This document shows positions 24,718-34,120 of a stretch of 64,000 nucleotides of DNA, piece after piece. Source of the DNA: CAYPHJ01 sp964410485. GTDB lineage: Bacteria > Desulfobacterota > Binatia > UBA9968. The first letter of the stretch is position 1. Every line of letters starts with the position of its first letter. Made by a program: the position numbers and the translations under genes. The notes below the pieces were generated by a model that saw nothing but the letters and a program-made list of their open reading frames with translations, was not told where the DNA came from and searched no databases. The stretch is taken from assembly GCA_964410485.1 (NCBI GenBank), contig CAYPHJ010000001.1, positions 1-64,000 of the forward strand, written 5' to 3'.

Positions 24718-25482
24718 TTATTTTCTATGGTAGCTATAGACGATCGGCAGGAAGGTTTCCGCCTTTAAACTCGCGCCACCGACCAGCAGCCCGTTAACGC
24801 CGTCCACCGCCGTCAAGGAATTGACGTTTTGAGGATTTACACTACCACCGTATAATACCCGCACTCCTTGCGCAGCCCTTTGTCCGAAGGCACCTACCAG
24901 CAGGCGTCGGATCCGCTCGTGTACCTGCCGGATTTGCTCAGGCGTCGCATGATGACCCGTGCCAATCGCCCACACCGGCTCGTATGCGATTTCGACTTTG
25001 TGTATAGCACTTTTACTCAGCCCCTTCAACGCGATGCGGAGTTGTTTTGAAATGACACGCCCTGTTTGACCACTCCGCCGTTCTTCTATTGTCTCACCGA
25101 CGCACAAAATGGGCCTGAGTTGATGGCGTAACGCAGCGCCGAGTTTGTTGGCAATCACCCCATCGTCCTCATGGAAGACGTGGCGTCGTTCGGAATGGCC
25201 GACGATCACATATTGGCAGCCGCTATCGACGACCATAATCGGACTGATCGCTCCGGTGTATGCACCGTTGTCGGCCCAGTGGCAATCTTGGGCTGCGAGA
25301 GTGCCTTTGGACTCCCGGATTACGCGCCATACCTGGGCTAGCGCGGTAAAGGGCGGGGCCAAAACGACGTCGACCTCGACTGGCTGGCGGCGCAGGGCTC
25401 GAGCGATCTGGCGGGCAAGATTGACGCACTCGGATTGCGTGCCATGCATCTTCCAATTGCCGACGATCAGTGGCGCGTTCAC
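24718..25482 (-). CDS. tpiA: Triosephosphate isomerase
   Basis: A 254-residue TIM. Catalytic residues are visible as NWKMH (Asn9, Lys11), the His in VIVGHSERR and the Glu in AYEPVWAIGTG, with the C-terminal phosphate-binding LYGGSVNPQN and LLVGGASL. It interconverts dihydroxyacetone phosphate and glyceraldehyde 3-phosphate. The GTG start lies one base after the pgk stop, so translation is coupled. Confidence 0.95.
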   Translation of the reverse strand: MNAPLIVGNWKMHGTQSECVNLARQIARALRRQPVEVDVVLAPPFTALAQVWRVIRESKGTLAAQDCHWADNGAYTGAISPIMVVDSGCQYVIVGHSERRHVFHEDDGVIANKLGAALRHQLRPILCVGETIEERRSGQTGRVISKQLRIALKGLSKSAIHKVEIAYEPVWAIGTGHHATPEQIRQVHERIRRLLVGAFGQRAAQGVRVLYGGSVNPQNVNSLTAVDGVNGLLVGGASLKAETFLPIVYSYHRK

Positions 25483-25483
25483 T

Positions 25484-26656
25484 CTACTCCTCCAGAGCTT
25501 TGATCCCCGGCAGCTGTTTGCCTTCCAAAAATTCCAGCGTGGCTCCGCCGCCTGTGGACAAATGGGTGACGTTTTCCGCTACGCCCGCTGCGCTCACGGC
25601 CGCGACGGTGTCGCCGCCGGCAATAATGCTCACCAGCTGTGATTGCGTTTCGGCGAGCGTTTTGGCTAGCGTGCGACTCCCGTGGCTGTATGCCTCGAGT
25701 TCAAAAAGACCCACAGGTCCATTCCACAGGACCATTTTCGCCTTGCGAATTTCATCGCAGAAGCGCGCCACAGTCTTGGGGCCGATGTCCAAGCCGGCGC
25801 GATTGGCGGGAATCGAAACTTCGCTTATCGTCGGATTCTGCTTTGCGACATCGCCAGTGACATGATCTTCAGGCAACAGAAGAACAATCCCACGACTTGC
25901 CGCTTCGTCGATTATCTCTCTGGCGACCGCGACCTTGTCGGTCTCCACCAGAGATTTGCCAATTTCGATCCCTTGCGCTTTCAGGAAAGTGTAGGCCATG
26001 CCGCCGCCGATCAGCAGCGTGTTGATCTTTGGCAGCAGATTTCTAATGACGCCAATCTTATCTGAAACTTTTGCGCCGCCAAGAACCGTAACAAAGGGCT
26101 GGTCGGGATTTGAGAGAACACGGGACAGGTAATTGAGTTCTTTCTGCAGTAACAACCCGGCGCCCTTCGTCCTAAACGATGCCGTCATCCCGGCAATCGA
26201 CGCATGCGCGCGGTGCGCTGCGCCAAAAGCATCGTTGACGTAAACCTCCGCCAGCGCGGCGAGCGCTTGCGCGAACGCAGGATCGTTTTTTTCTTCTTCT
26301 TTGTGAAAGCGCAAATTTTCCAACAATACGATACCAACGCCAGAGTCCCGAGCCATACGCTCCGCAGCCACACCCACACAATCCGGCGCCAATGCCACCG
26401 ATCGATCGAGCAATTTCTCGAGATGATCGCGCACCGGAGCCAAGCTGTATTGCGGCACGACCCTGCCGTCCGGCCGCCCCAGGTGGGAGGCAATAACGAG
26501 CTTGCTGCCGCGGTCTAGAATTAGCCGCAGTGTCGGCAGCGCGCTGTCGATTCGGTGCGGCTCGGTAATTGTCCCGTTCTCAATCGGCACATTGAAATCA
26601 ACCCTCACGAAAACGGTTTTGTTCTGGAGATCGAGATCTTGCACCTTTCGAATCAT
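25484..26656 (-). CDS. pgk: Phosphoglycerate kinase
   Basis: A 390-residue glycolytic kinase. The family motif KTVFVRVDFNVPIENG is near residues 13-28, SHLGRPDG follows, and the nucleotide-binding AGGDTVAAV and STGGGATLEFLEGKQLPG lie at the C-terminus. The open frame extends to 26719, but the ATG at 26656 gives the normal MIRKVQDLDL start. First gene of the minus-strand pgk-tpiA-secG operon, divergent from the tol operon across a 118-bp shared promoter region. Confidence 0.95.
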   Translation of the reverse strand: MIRKVQDLDLQNKTVFVRVDFNVPIENGTITEPHRIDSALPTLRLILDRGSKLVIASHLGRPDGRVVPQYSLAPVRDHLEKLLDRSVALAPDCVGVAAERMARDSGVGIVLLENLRFHKEEEKNDPAFAQALAALAEVYVNDAFGAAHRAHASIAGMTASFRTKGAGLLLQKELNYLSRVLSNPDQPFVTVLGGAKVSDKIGVIRNLLPKINTLLIGGGMAYTFLKAQGIEIGKSLVETDKVAVAREIIDEAASRGIVLLLPEDHVTGDVAKQNPTISEVSIPANRAGLDIGPKTVARFCDEIRKAKMVLWNGPVGLFELEAYSHGSRTLAKTLAETQSQLVSIIAGGDTVAAVSAAGVAENVTHLSTGGGATLEFLEGKQLPGIKALEE

Positions 26657-26737
26657 AAGCAATTCCGCCTGATTCCGAGTTCTGTCAGTCCAATAAATTG
26701 ATATTCTCACATTTACCAATTGACTAATTACCGATGT

Positions 26738-26743
26738 TATAAT
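26738..26743 (+). promoter_or_regulatory. Perfect TATAAT -10 element upstream of the tol-pal operon
   Basis: TATAAT at 26738-26743 within an AT-rich divergent region between pgk and tolQ, 31 bp before the tolQ ATG. A TTGACT lies at 26720-26725 but the spacing (12 bp) is too short for a standard pair, so the -35 is uncertain. Confidence 0.5.
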
Positions 26744-26774
26744 ACTTTTTCAACGAACCCTTAAAAACTTCGCG

Positions 26775-27515
26775 ATGTTTTCCTTCTGGTCGCTTTACTT
26801 GCTAGCCCAGGACGGGCTCTCCGTTCCGCAACCCCATGGCGTCTTGGATCTCCTTCGACAATCGGGGTGGGTCGTTTCGTTCGTTCTCTATCTGCTGGTG
26901 GTGTTTTCAGTCGTGAGCTGGGCCATTATCGCGTTCAAATACCGGCAGATTCGCAGAGCCAAACGGGAATCCGACAAATTCATTGAGATTTTCTGGGAAC
27001 GGCGTAATCTTTCATCGATTCACGATGCGAGCCGCGAACTCAAGGCAAGTCCAGTCGGCCAAGTGTTTCGATCTGGGTACGAAGAACTTGTGAGGGTCTC
27101 GCGGGCAAAGAAAGAGTCCCCACAAGGGGAAGTTCTCACAACCGACCTAAGCGGCGTAGATAATGTTTCCCGCGCCATGAAACGCGCCACTAGCGTGGAA
27201 ATTACCAAGCTGGAGAAATATTTAACATTCTTGGCTACTGTTGCGAGCTCTGCGCCCTTTATAGGCTTGTTTGGCACAGTTTGGGGAATCATGAACGCCT
27301 TCATGGGGCTGAGCGCCACCCACTCCTCGAGCATTCAGGCCGTGGCCCCTGGCATCGCCGAAGCCCTTATTGCGACCGCCGTCGGTCTGGCGGCTGCAAT
27401 TCCCGCCCTGATCTTTTACAATAACTTTGTCCATCTAATAAAGGTCGTCGCAGTGGAGATGGATAATTTTTCACACGAGTTTCTTAACATCGCCGAGCGG
27501 CACTTCCTAAAATAG
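26775..27515 (+). CDS. tolQ: TolQ/ExbB-type proton channel subunit
   Basis: A 246-residue inner-membrane protein of the MotA/TolQ/ExbB family with a first membrane helix near residues 33-56 (VVSFVLYLLVVFSVVSWAII) and two C-terminal helices including SSAPFIGLFGTVWGIMNAF and ALIATAVGLAAAIPALIFYN, which line the proton path. With TolR it energises TolA during outer-membrane constriction. First gene of the tolQ-tolR-tolA-tolB-pal-ybgF operon. Confidence 0.93.
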   Translation: MFSFWSLYLLAQDGLSVPQPHGVLDLLRQSGWVVSFVLYLLVVFSVVSWAIIAFKYRQIRRAKRESDKFIEIFWERRNLSSIHDASRELKASPVGQVFRSGYEELVRVSRAKKESPQGEVLTTDLSGVDNVSRAMKRATSVEITKLEKYLTFLATVASSAPFIGLFGTVWGIMNAFMGLSATHSSSIQAVAPGIAEALIATAVGLAAAIPALIFYNNFVHLIKVVAVEMDNFSHEFLNIAERHFLK

Positions 27516-27533
27516 CATTTACGAGAGGTCCTT

Positions 27534-27950
27534 ATGGCTATGGACGCCTCTTCTCAACGCGATGCGACCACGATTTCGCATATCAATGTCACGCCGCTCG
27601 TCGACGTGATGCTGGTGTTGCTGGTCATTTTCATGGTGACTGCACCCATCATCCAGCAGGGGGTGCAGGTCAATCTACCCCAGGCTAGGGGTGGGGCCAT
27701 TCAAGGTCAGGAGGACCCCCTGGTTGTAACTGTTTCTAGAAATGGGAGAATCTATCTTAACGATAACCAAGTAGGTCTGGGAGAGCTGCAACAAAAATTG
27801 CGCGCGATCCGAAAACTTCAGCCCAGCAAGCAGGTTTTTTTACGCGCCGATCAAGACGTACGCTACGGTGTGGTCATGAAGGCGGTCGCCGAAATTAAGC
27901 AAGCCGGCATCGAAAGGTTGGGTATGATTACGCGCCCGGAAGAGGGATAG
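27534..27950 (+). CDS. tolR: TolR/ExbD-type proton channel subunit
   Basis: A 138-residue protein with one N-terminal membrane helix containing the key Asp (LVDVMLVLLVIFMVTAPI) and a periplasmic domain with VNLPQA and the terminal DVRYGVVMKAVAEIKQAGI segment. It is the stator partner of TolQ. Separated from tolQ by 18 bp with an AGAGG ribosome-binding site. Confidence 0.93.
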   Translation: MAMDASSQRDATTISHINVTPLVDVMLVLLVIFMVTAPIIQQGVQVNLPQARGGAIQGQEDPLVVTVSRNGRIYLNDNQVGLGELQQKLRAIRKLQPSKQVFLRADQDVRYGVVMKAVAEIKQAGIERLGMITRPEEG

Positions 27951-27956
27951 AATCCC

Positions 27957-29117
27957 ATGGATCGGGAGGTTTCGAACCAGGCGGACCCAGCAGGACGGTC
28001 CGCCGATGGCCACACTGTGGAGCACGACCGACTTTCCAAATGGCTGCTTTTTTCGTTTGTTGTCCACTGTGTTTTGATCGCCGTTATGTTCATTGTGCCA
28101 TCTCTACCCGTGCAGACTGCCTCACAGTTCCCCGTCTATAGTGTGGATTTGGTCGGTGGGGAGAAGATCGGCGGGATGAAATTCGGTACGGAGCTAACGC
28201 CGCGGCCTGTGAAGCAAGTTGCGAAAAGGTCGGAGCCGGAGCCCCCGAGCCCTGTTGCCAAAGCGCAACCGGAGGTCAAGAAAGAACCGGAGGTCAAGAA
28301 AGAAAAGGCCGAGAAGGCAAAGGTAGTCGAGAAGGCACCCCCTGCGGAAACCCCGGTTGCGGCGGAAAAGCCCCGCAGTGAAATTGCCAAGCCCGAACCG
28401 GTCAAGGAAAAAACAGTCGAGAAGGCACCCCCTGCGGAAACCCCGGTTGCGGCGGAAAAGCCCCGCAGTGAAATTGCCAAGCCCGAACCGGTCAAGGAAA
28501 AAACAGTCGGGAAGGCACCCCCTGCGGAAACCGCAGTTGCGCTGGAAAAGCCCCGCAGTGAAATTGCCAAGCCAAAACCGGCTGTTGAGACAAAGGCGGA
28601 ACCCACCGAGCAGGCAGAGGCAAAGGCCGAACCGGCCGATCCCGCGCTGGATCGGGTGCGCGAAAAGCTGATTCAATCGGCCGTCGAACGTGTCAAGAGT
28701 CGTGCCGAGAGCGCGCAAAAAGCCGCTACGCCAGCTAATAACAAAGGCGAAGTCCTCAGCTCAGGACCGGGAGAAGGTGAAGGCGCTGCGGCGCTCGGGC
28801 CCGGAGGGCGTGGCGGCGGGATCGTAAAAGGCATTGAGTTTGTTGCCTATCAAGCCAAGTTGTTTGAAACTATCAGGGCCAATTGGGCCTGGATTGGACA
28901 GAGAAGCGATCTCCGAGTGGTTGTTCGTTTTGGGATACGGGAAAATGGTGAAATTGTCGGTTTAAGGGTCGTACAGCCTTCTGGAGACCCATCTTATGAC
29001 GACTCGGTGCTGCGAGCGTTGACAAAATCGAGCCCTTTTCCGTCCCCGCCCGAGGCTTATCGCAGGGATTTTGCCAGCGTCGAGCTGGCTTTTCGACCGA
29101 AGGATCTGGGAGCGTAA
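27957..29117 (+). CDS. tolA: TolA/TonB-like energy-transducing protein with repeat-expanded linker
   Basis: A 386-residue protein with one membrane helix (about residues 23-47), a long Pro/Lys/Glu/Ala linker (about 80-250) and a C-terminal TonB/TolA-like domain from IEFVAYQAKLFETIRANW to FASVELAFRP. The linker includes near-perfect 30-residue repeats (EKAPPAETPVAAEKPRSEIA and continuation) encoded by 90-bp units, and two copies of an 18-bp unit (EPEVKK). It would span the periplasm between TolQR and Pal/TolB. The ATG at 27957 follows tolR by 6 bp. Confidence 0.88.
   Translation: MDREVSNQADPAGRSADGHTVEHDRLSKWLLFSFVVHCVLIAVMFIVPSLPVQTASQFPVYSVDLVGGEKIGGMKFGTELTPRPVKQVAKRSEPEPPSPVAKAQPEVKKEPEVKKEKAEKAKVVEKAPPAETPVAAEKPRSEIAKPEPVKEKTVEKAPPAETPVAAEKPRSEIAKPEPVKEKTVGKAPPAETAVALEKPRSEIAKPKPAVETKAEPTEQAEAKAEPADPALDRVREKLIQSAVERVKSRAESAQKAATPANNKGEVLSSGPGEGEGAAALGPGGRGGGIVKGIEFVAYQAKLFETIRANWAWIGQRSDLRVVVRFGIRENGEIVGLRVVQPSGDPSYDDSVLRALTKSSPFPSPPEAYRRDFASVELAFRPKDLGA
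28329..28586 (+). repeat. 90-bp tandem repeat inside tolA (two identical copies plus one diverged)
   Basis: Copies at 28329-28418 and 28419-28508 are identical base for base; a third, from 28509 to about 28586, differs at several positions. Each unit is 30 codons, so changes in copy number preserve the frame and alter only the length of the periplasmic linker. Confidence 0.92.
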
Positions 29118-29122
29118 AATAG

Positions 29123-30454
29123 ATGACAATCAGATTGGCATTCGTTGTCTGGTTATTGATCGGCTGGAGCTGGCCGGTTTCTGCTCAGTCGCCGGTGGAT
29201 GATGCTCCGAGGGTGAGAGGAGAAATCGTCGGCCCGGGCAGACAGAAATTTCCTATTGCCATATCGCCGCTCAGGAACCTGGGAACGGCTGCCGATCCAG
29301 CGCGGCTCTCAGAGGGAATTGCCGATGCCATCGTGCACGACCTGGAATTGTCCGGGTGGTTCAGAGTGCTTGACCGCTCGGCATACATTGAACATCCGCA
29401 AAGAAGCGGGATTACGCTCGGCAACTTCGACTTTCGGGCATGGTCGACTATTGGTGCGGAAGGATTGGTGAAGGGCGGCTTCTCAGTTCAAGGCGATGAA
29501 GTGACGGTGGAGCTGCGGCTCTTTGATGTGTATCAAGGCAGAGAAACAGTCGGCAAACGCTACGTCGGGCGGGTTAAGGATTATCGCCGTATCGCGCACA
29601 AGTTTGCCGACGAAATCATCAACCAGTTCACCGGGATTCCAGGTGTGTTTAATACCCGCATCGCCTACAGCTCAACCAGCGGAGGGCGCTTTAAAGAGAT
29701 TCATATCTCCCACCTCGACGGCAGCGAGAAATTCCAGTTAACGAATAATCGCACCATCAACATTTCTCCGGCCTGGAGTCCGGACGGGCGCGCCGTCCTC
29801 TATTCATCTTTTAGAGAGCACCCGCAAAGCCTCTATCTGTTCGAATTGTACACCGGTAAGGAAACTAGAATCTCGGTGCGTGACGGCCAGTATATCGGCG
29901 GTAGATTTTCACCCGACGGCCGTTATATCGCCGCGACTCTGGAGGTCGGTGGCAACACTGATCTTTACCTCCTGGAGCGTAGCGGCAAAACCATTCGCAG
30001 GCTCACGAACGAACCCGGCATCGAAGTTTCGCCATCCTGGAGCCCCGATGGACGCCAGTTGGTTTTTGTGTCCGATCGAAGTGGCTCCGCGCAGCTCTAT
30101 ATTCTCGACCTTGCAAGCGGCAAAACGAGAAGACTAACCTACAGCGGAAGCTATAATACGTCCCCCGATTGGTCGCCCAGAGGAGACCGAATTGCTTACA
30201 CGGGCCGAGTGGCCGGGCGCTTCGTGATCTTTACCATACCTGTGGAAGGAGGCGAGCCGCGGCAGTTAACCTCGGAGTCCGCCGACAGCGAAAACGCAAG
30301 CTGGTCGCCCGACGGAAGATTCATCGCATTTTCTTCCAATCGGGCGGGTCGCTATCACCTGTACGTCATGCAAGCCACCGGTGAGAACCAACGTAGATTG
30401 ACAGGTTCCGGCGGAGATGATACAAATCCAACCTGGTCCCCTCGGTTAGATTGA
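29123..30454 (+). CDS. tolB: Tol-Pal system beta-propeller protein TolB
   Basis: A 443-residue periplasmic protein with a Sec signal (cleavage after WPVSAQS region), an N-terminal alpha/beta domain, and a six-bladed propeller shown by repeated SPDGR motifs: SPAWSPDGRAVLYSS, GGRFSPDGRYIA, SPSWSPDGRQLVFVSDRSG, SPDWSPRGDRIAYTG, NASWSPDGRFIAFSSNR. It links TolA and Pal. Starts 5 bp after tolA. Confidence 0.95.
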   Translation: MTIRLAFVVWLLIGWSWPVSAQSPVDDAPRVRGEIVGPGRQKFPIAISPLRNLGTAADPARLSEGIADAIVHDLELSGWFRVLDRSAYIEHPQRSGITLGNFDFRAWSTIGAEGLVKGGFSVQGDEVTVELRLFDVYQGRETVGKRYVGRVKDYRRIAHKFADEIINQFTGIPGVFNTRIAYSSTSGGRFKEIHISHLDGSEKFQLTNNRTINISPAWSPDGRAVLYSSFREHPQSLYLFELYTGKETRISVRDGQYIGGRFSPDGRYIAATLEVGGNTDLYLLERSGKTIRRLTNEPGIEVSPSWSPDGRQLVFVSDRSGSAQLYILDLASGKTRRLTYSGSYNTSPDWSPRGDRIAYTGRVAGRFVIFTIPVEGGEPRQLTSESADSENASWSPDGRFIAFSSNRAGRYHLYVMQATGENQRRLTGSGGDDTNPTWSPRLD

Positions 30455-30529
30455 TCTTCTCATCTCATGTCGAACGATCCGACATTCGTTAGCGCGAACA
30501 GTTCCGCAAATTGAAAAAGGAGTAGCGTG

Positions 30530-31135
30530 ATGGCTCATTTACGACTGGTGCGCTATGCATTATTGGCTATCCTTTTCGTTATAGCTGGGGCGTGCGCTCC
30601 ATCGACAACGCAACAGCCCGATACGTTTGCCGGCCCCGGATCCCGTCCTGACGGCCGGGCAAAAGCTGCGCCTGCGGGCCCGGGAGTAGACAGGCAACGT
30701 ACGGCGGCAACCCGCGAAGTCCCAGCCACTGCGCCGGGATCTCTGGAAGCCCTGCAGCGGGGTAAAACTCCCGCAACCCCGGCGTCCAGCCCGCTCAAGG
30801 ATGTTTACTTCGACTTCGATCGTTACGATTTGCGCGCGGACGCCCGTGACACCCTCAAAGTCAATGCTGACTGGCTCAGAAAAAATCCAGCTACGAGAAT
30901 CGAAATTGAAGGCCATTGCGACGAACGGGGCACGAACGAGTACAATCTCGCTTTGGGCGCACGGCGCGCCCAGTCGGTCAAGGACTATCTGGTTACACTT
31001 GGAATTTCGCCGGCGCGATTGTCGACAATTAGTTACGGCGAGGAGCTTCCGGTCTGTCGTGAAAGGACCGAGGAATGTTATCAACAAAACCGCCGCGCCC
31101 GCCTCGTCATCATAACGCCGCGGCCCGCTTCTTGA
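30530..31135 (+). CDS. pal: Peptidoglycan-associated lipoprotein Pal
   Basis: A 201-residue outer-membrane lipoprotein with lipobox VIAGAC (Cys22), a disordered Ala/Pro linker and a C-terminal OmpA-like domain: YFDFDRYDLRADARDTLK, IEIEGHCDERGTNEYNLALG and the peptidoglycan-binding NRRARLVI. AGGAG at 30518-30522 is spaced 7 nt from the ATG at 30530, preferred over the GTG three bases earlier. It anchors the outer membrane to the cell wall and binds TolB. Confidence 0.94.
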   Translation: MAHLRLVRYALLAILFVIAGACAPSTTQQPDTFAGPGSRPDGRAKAAPAGPGVDRQRTAATREVPATAPGSLEALQRGKTPATPASSPLKDVYFDFDRYDLRADARDTLKVNADWLRKNPATRIEIEGHCDERGTNEYNLALGARRAQSVKDYLVTLGISPARLSTISYGEELPVCRERTEECYQQNRRARLVIITPRPAS

Positions 31136-31147
31136 TCCATTTGTCTT

Positions 31148-32035
31148 ATGCGCCGTCATTACTCGAAAACTGTTCAACAGCTCTCGATGGCAGGTATTTG
31201 CGTTTTGCTCTGGGGATGCGTGCAACCGCAACAGCTCGAACTCATAGAGCGCGAGCAGAGACGTATACGAACGGGCACAACCAGCCTTCACGCGGATGTT
31301 GCATCACTGAGGTCCGAGCTCGATTCGGTCCGTGGCAACCTCGCCGACACTCGGGCCAGCATGCAGCAGCTTGAGAGAGAATTTCGCGCCGTTAAGGAAG
31401 CGATCGAAGAAACTCGCTATCAAATGGGGCAGCAGATAGGCCAGTCAAGTCGCGAAGGCGATCAACGGGTAAGGGATCTACAAGCGCGCATGGCCAAACT
31501 CGATGAGGTCCTAAAGGGGCAAGAAGCCCAAATCCAGGCGCGGGACGAGGAGCTAAAAAAGCTCCAGGAGACATTGCTAGCCGTGCAGAGCGCGCAAGCG
31601 CGAGCACAAGTAGCGGCAGCCCCGGCCGCGGCATCCGAAGCGGCCGCTGCGGAAACAGACACAATCAAGAGGGACTATGACGCGGCGTTTCGTGTGCTGG
31701 AACAGAAAGACTATAAATTGGCAATCGGCCGGTTTAGGGAATTCTTGAAGAAACATCCCAAGAGCAGGCTTGCCAATAACGCCCAGTATTGGATCGGCGA
31801 AAGTTATTATGCGCTAAGGCACTATGACCAGGCGATTCTCGAGTTTGATGAGGTGCGCCGAATCGATCCGCAGGGGGACAAGGTACCGGCAGCTCTTCTA
31901 AAGCAGGGCTTCGCTTTTGCTGAAATAGGCGAAAGGGTAAACGCGCGGCTGATACTCCAGGAGGTCGTTGAAAGATATCCCCAGTCTCCCGAAGCCGCGA
32001 AGGCAAAAGAACGGCTGAAAGCACTTGAGTCCTAA
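31148..32035 (+). CDS. ybgF: Tol-Pal system protein YbgF/CpoB
   Basis: A 295-residue periplasmic protein with a lipobox-like signal end LLWGC (Cys24), a long coiled coil (about 30-140) and C-terminal TPR repeats (DAAFRVLEQKDYKLAIGRF, NNAQYWIGESYYALRHYDQA, PAALLKQGFAFAEIG). In other bacteria CpoB coordinates Tol with peptidoglycan synthesis. The lipidation cysteine is common in deltaproteobacterial versions. Last gene of the tol operon; a weak GATCA/TGATC hairpin with a T-run lies at 32067-32097. Confidence 0.9.
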   Translation: MRRHYSKTVQQLSMAGICVLLWGCVQPQQLELIEREQRRIRTGTTSLHADVASLRSELDSVRGNLADTRASMQQLEREFRAVKEAIEETRYQMGQQIGQSSREGDQRVRDLQARMAKLDEVLKGQEAQIQARDEELKKLQETLLAVQSAQARAQVAAAPAAASEAAAAETDTIKRDYDAAFRVLEQKDYKLAIGRFREFLKKHPKSRLANNAQYWIGESYYALRHYDQAILEFDEVRRIDPQGDKVPAALLKQGFAFAEIGERVNARLILQEVVERYPQSPEAAKAKERLKALES

Positions 32036-32147
32036 CCCGCAAGTCTCTGGTATGTCACGGGCTTTGGATCACCCCTCTGGATGATCACTTTTTCCGCACG
32101 GACGCGCTTTCCACGGCGGCCAATCATTCCACATCAGGGTAGGAACA

Positions 32148-33104
32148 ATGCAGATTGTACGTCACATAAACGACCGGGGCCTTGCTGTTCCTGGGTCCGT
32201 GGTAACCATGGGGAATTTCGATGGTATTCACATCGGTCACCAAATGTTGATCCGCAACGCGGTAGCCGAAGGACGCCGCTTGGGACTTCCAGCCGTCGTT
32301 CTTACTTTTGAACCCCATCCTCTGCAGATTCTCGCTCCCGAGCGTGCACCGAAATTGATCCTGACGCACAAAGACAAGATGCAGCTGCTGCAGTCGCTTG
32401 GTGTGGACATTGTTGTGATTCAGCTTTTCGACGATCATTTTGCCAATCTCCAGGCGCAAGAGTTTGGACGGAGTTATCTGCGGGATCGTTTGCGCACGAA
32501 AAAAATCTGGGTTGGAAGCGATTTGAGATTCGGTCAGGCACGACGAGGTGGAGTGGGAGATCTCATTCGCTGGGGGGGGGACCTGGGGTTCGAGGTCGGG
32601 GTCGTCGAGCCGATCATGCTTGGCGGCGTTCGCGTCAGCAGTTCGCGAGTGCGGGAACTGCTCGCAAAAGGGCGAGTGGATGAGACACTGGGGCTGCTCG
32701 GCCGCTATCACTTTGTTTCAGGAAGAGTGGTGGGCGGCGAACGCCGCGGGCGGGAACTGGGGTTCCCCACAGCGAACATCGCGCCACGCACGGAAGCGGT
32801 TCCATTGAACGGCATCTATGCGACGCTGTTGGCTCTTGGCGACAGAGAGCGTTTGAGTGTCAGCAGCATTGGAGTGAACCCCACATTTGGCGACGGACCC
32901 CGCACCGTCGAAACTTTTGTTCTCGATTTTTCCGGGGACATCTACGGCGAGGCCGTAAAACTTTCTTTCGTCAAGAGGATTCGAGACGAGGAACGTTTTG
33001 CGTCGGTCGATCAGCTTGTGAAACAAATTCGTGAAGACGTAGAAGCGGCAAAAGAGATTTTTACGGATTTGAATCTATGGCAACAGCCGCTGGGGCAGAA
33101 CTGA
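32148..33104 (+). CDS. ribF: Bifunctional riboflavin kinase / FAD synthetase
   Basis: A 318-residue two-domain enzyme making FMN then FAD. The nucleotidyltransferase half has VVTMGNFDGIHIGHQMLI near residue 20, TFEPHPLQIL and SSSRVRELLAKG. The kinase half starts with the GFPTANI motif near residue 205, then GVNPTFG and ETFVLDF. The next gene overlaps its 3' end by 28 bp. Confidence 0.94.
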   Translation: MQIVRHINDRGLAVPGSVVTMGNFDGIHIGHQMLIRNAVAEGRRLGLPAVVLTFEPHPLQILAPERAPKLILTHKDKMQLLQSLGVDIVVIQLFDDHFANLQAQEFGRSYLRDRLRTKKIWVGSDLRFGQARRGGVGDLIRWGGDLGFEVGVVEPIMLGGVRVSSSRVRELLAKGRVDETLGLLGRYHFVSGRVVGGERRGRELGFPTANIAPRTEAVPLNGIYATLLALGDRERLSVSSIGVNPTFGDGPRTVETFVLDFSGDIYGEAVKLSFVKRIRDEERFASVDQLVKQIREDVEAAKEIFTDLNLWQQPLGQN

Positions 33105-34120
33105 GTTCGATTCGGTTTGAAAGATTCGTCGTAGATGATCAATCGGCGGGAATGCGGTTGGACGTGTTCATCGCGCAGCGCCTGGCAGCCAAGCTGGAAC
33201 AGAGCGGTTTGAGTCGTTCCGGAATTCAGCGGTTGGTGTACGACGGCAGCATCACGCTCAATGGCCAAAAAACAAAACCGAGCGCGCGAATTAAAGGCCG
33301 GGATACCATCGAGATCCAGCAGTTGTCGGCGGCCACTACGCGACTGAAGCCAGAACCTGCATTCCTGGACATCCTGTACGAAGACGCTGACTGCATCGTT
33401 ATCAACAAAGCGCCGGGAATGGTGGTGCATCCGGCGGCAGGTCACGAGCAGGGCACGTTGGTCAACGCACTGCTTTATGTCTGCCCGGAGGTTGAAGGCA
33501 TCGGCGGCGAGCGCAGACCGGGTATAGTACACCGACTCGACAAAGATACGTCGGGAATCATGATCGTCGCAAAGAACAGTTATTCGTATCAGCAACTCGC
33601 GTGTCAATTTAATAACCGTACCGTGGCAAAAGAATATCTCGCTTTAGTCTGGGGTAAGATGCCGGAGGCCGAGGGGTCTATTGAGCGGTCCATCGGGCGG
33701 CATCGTTCGGACCGCAAGAGGATGTCGAGTATTCGCGCTTTGCCGAAGGCTCGCCAGGCGATCACGCGTTGGCAGGTGAAGAGTTGCTTCGGGTTTCGGG
33801 CCGGGGCAGGTTCTCGGCGCTGTGTCAGCCTATTGCGAGTAATGCCGCAGACCGGCCGCACCCATCAAATCCGAGTGCATTTAGCTGATTTGGGGCATCC
33901 TTTGGTGGGTGACAAGCTTTACGGATACAAGCGACGAGGCCAATCCACGGGGAGCATTAACAAAACCCCTGTCGATTCATTTCCGCGGCAGGCGCTTCAC
34001 GCAGAAAAGCTGGCGTTTGATCATCCAAAAACAGGCAAACGGATGACATTTTGTGCTCCGGTCCCGGATGATATGACAAAGTTGCTGGAGGATCTCTCTG
34101 GACACGAGGCTCGCTGTTGA
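33077..34120 (+). CDS. rluD: RluD-family 23S rRNA pseudouridine synthase
   Basis: A 347-residue enzyme with an N-terminal S4 RNA-binding domain (RLDVFIAQRL and LVYDGSITLNGQKTKPS) and a catalytic domain with the nucleophile Asp in GIVHRLDKDTSGIMIVAKN. PQTGRTHQIRVHLADLGHPL matches the C-terminal motif. RluD modifies the H69 loop of 23S rRNA; RluC-type specificity cannot be excluded. The start lies inside ribF (28-bp overlap), indicating coupling. Confidence 0.88.
   Translation: MATAAGAELSSIRFERFVVDDQSAGMRLDVFIAQRLAAKLEQSGLSRSGIQRLVYDGSITLNGQKTKPSARIKGRDTIEIQQLSAATTRLKPEPAFLDILYEDADCIVINKAPGMVVHPAAGHEQGTLVNALLYVCPEVEGIGGERRPGIVHRLDKDTSGIMIVAKNSYSYQQLACQFNNRTVAKEYLALVWGKMPEAEGSIERSIGRHRSDRKRMSSIRALPKARQAITRWQVKSCFGFRAGAGSRRCVSLLRVMPQTGRTHQIRVHLADLGHPLVGDKLYGYKRRGQSTGSINKTPVDSFPRQALHAEKLAFDHPKTGKRMTFCAPVPDDMTKLLEDLSGHEARC

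Noticed and set aside
28136..28718. Minus-strand frames of 156 and 174 codons opposite tolA
   Set aside because: Their repeats simply mirror the tolA 90-bp units; tolA has the operon context and domain matches.
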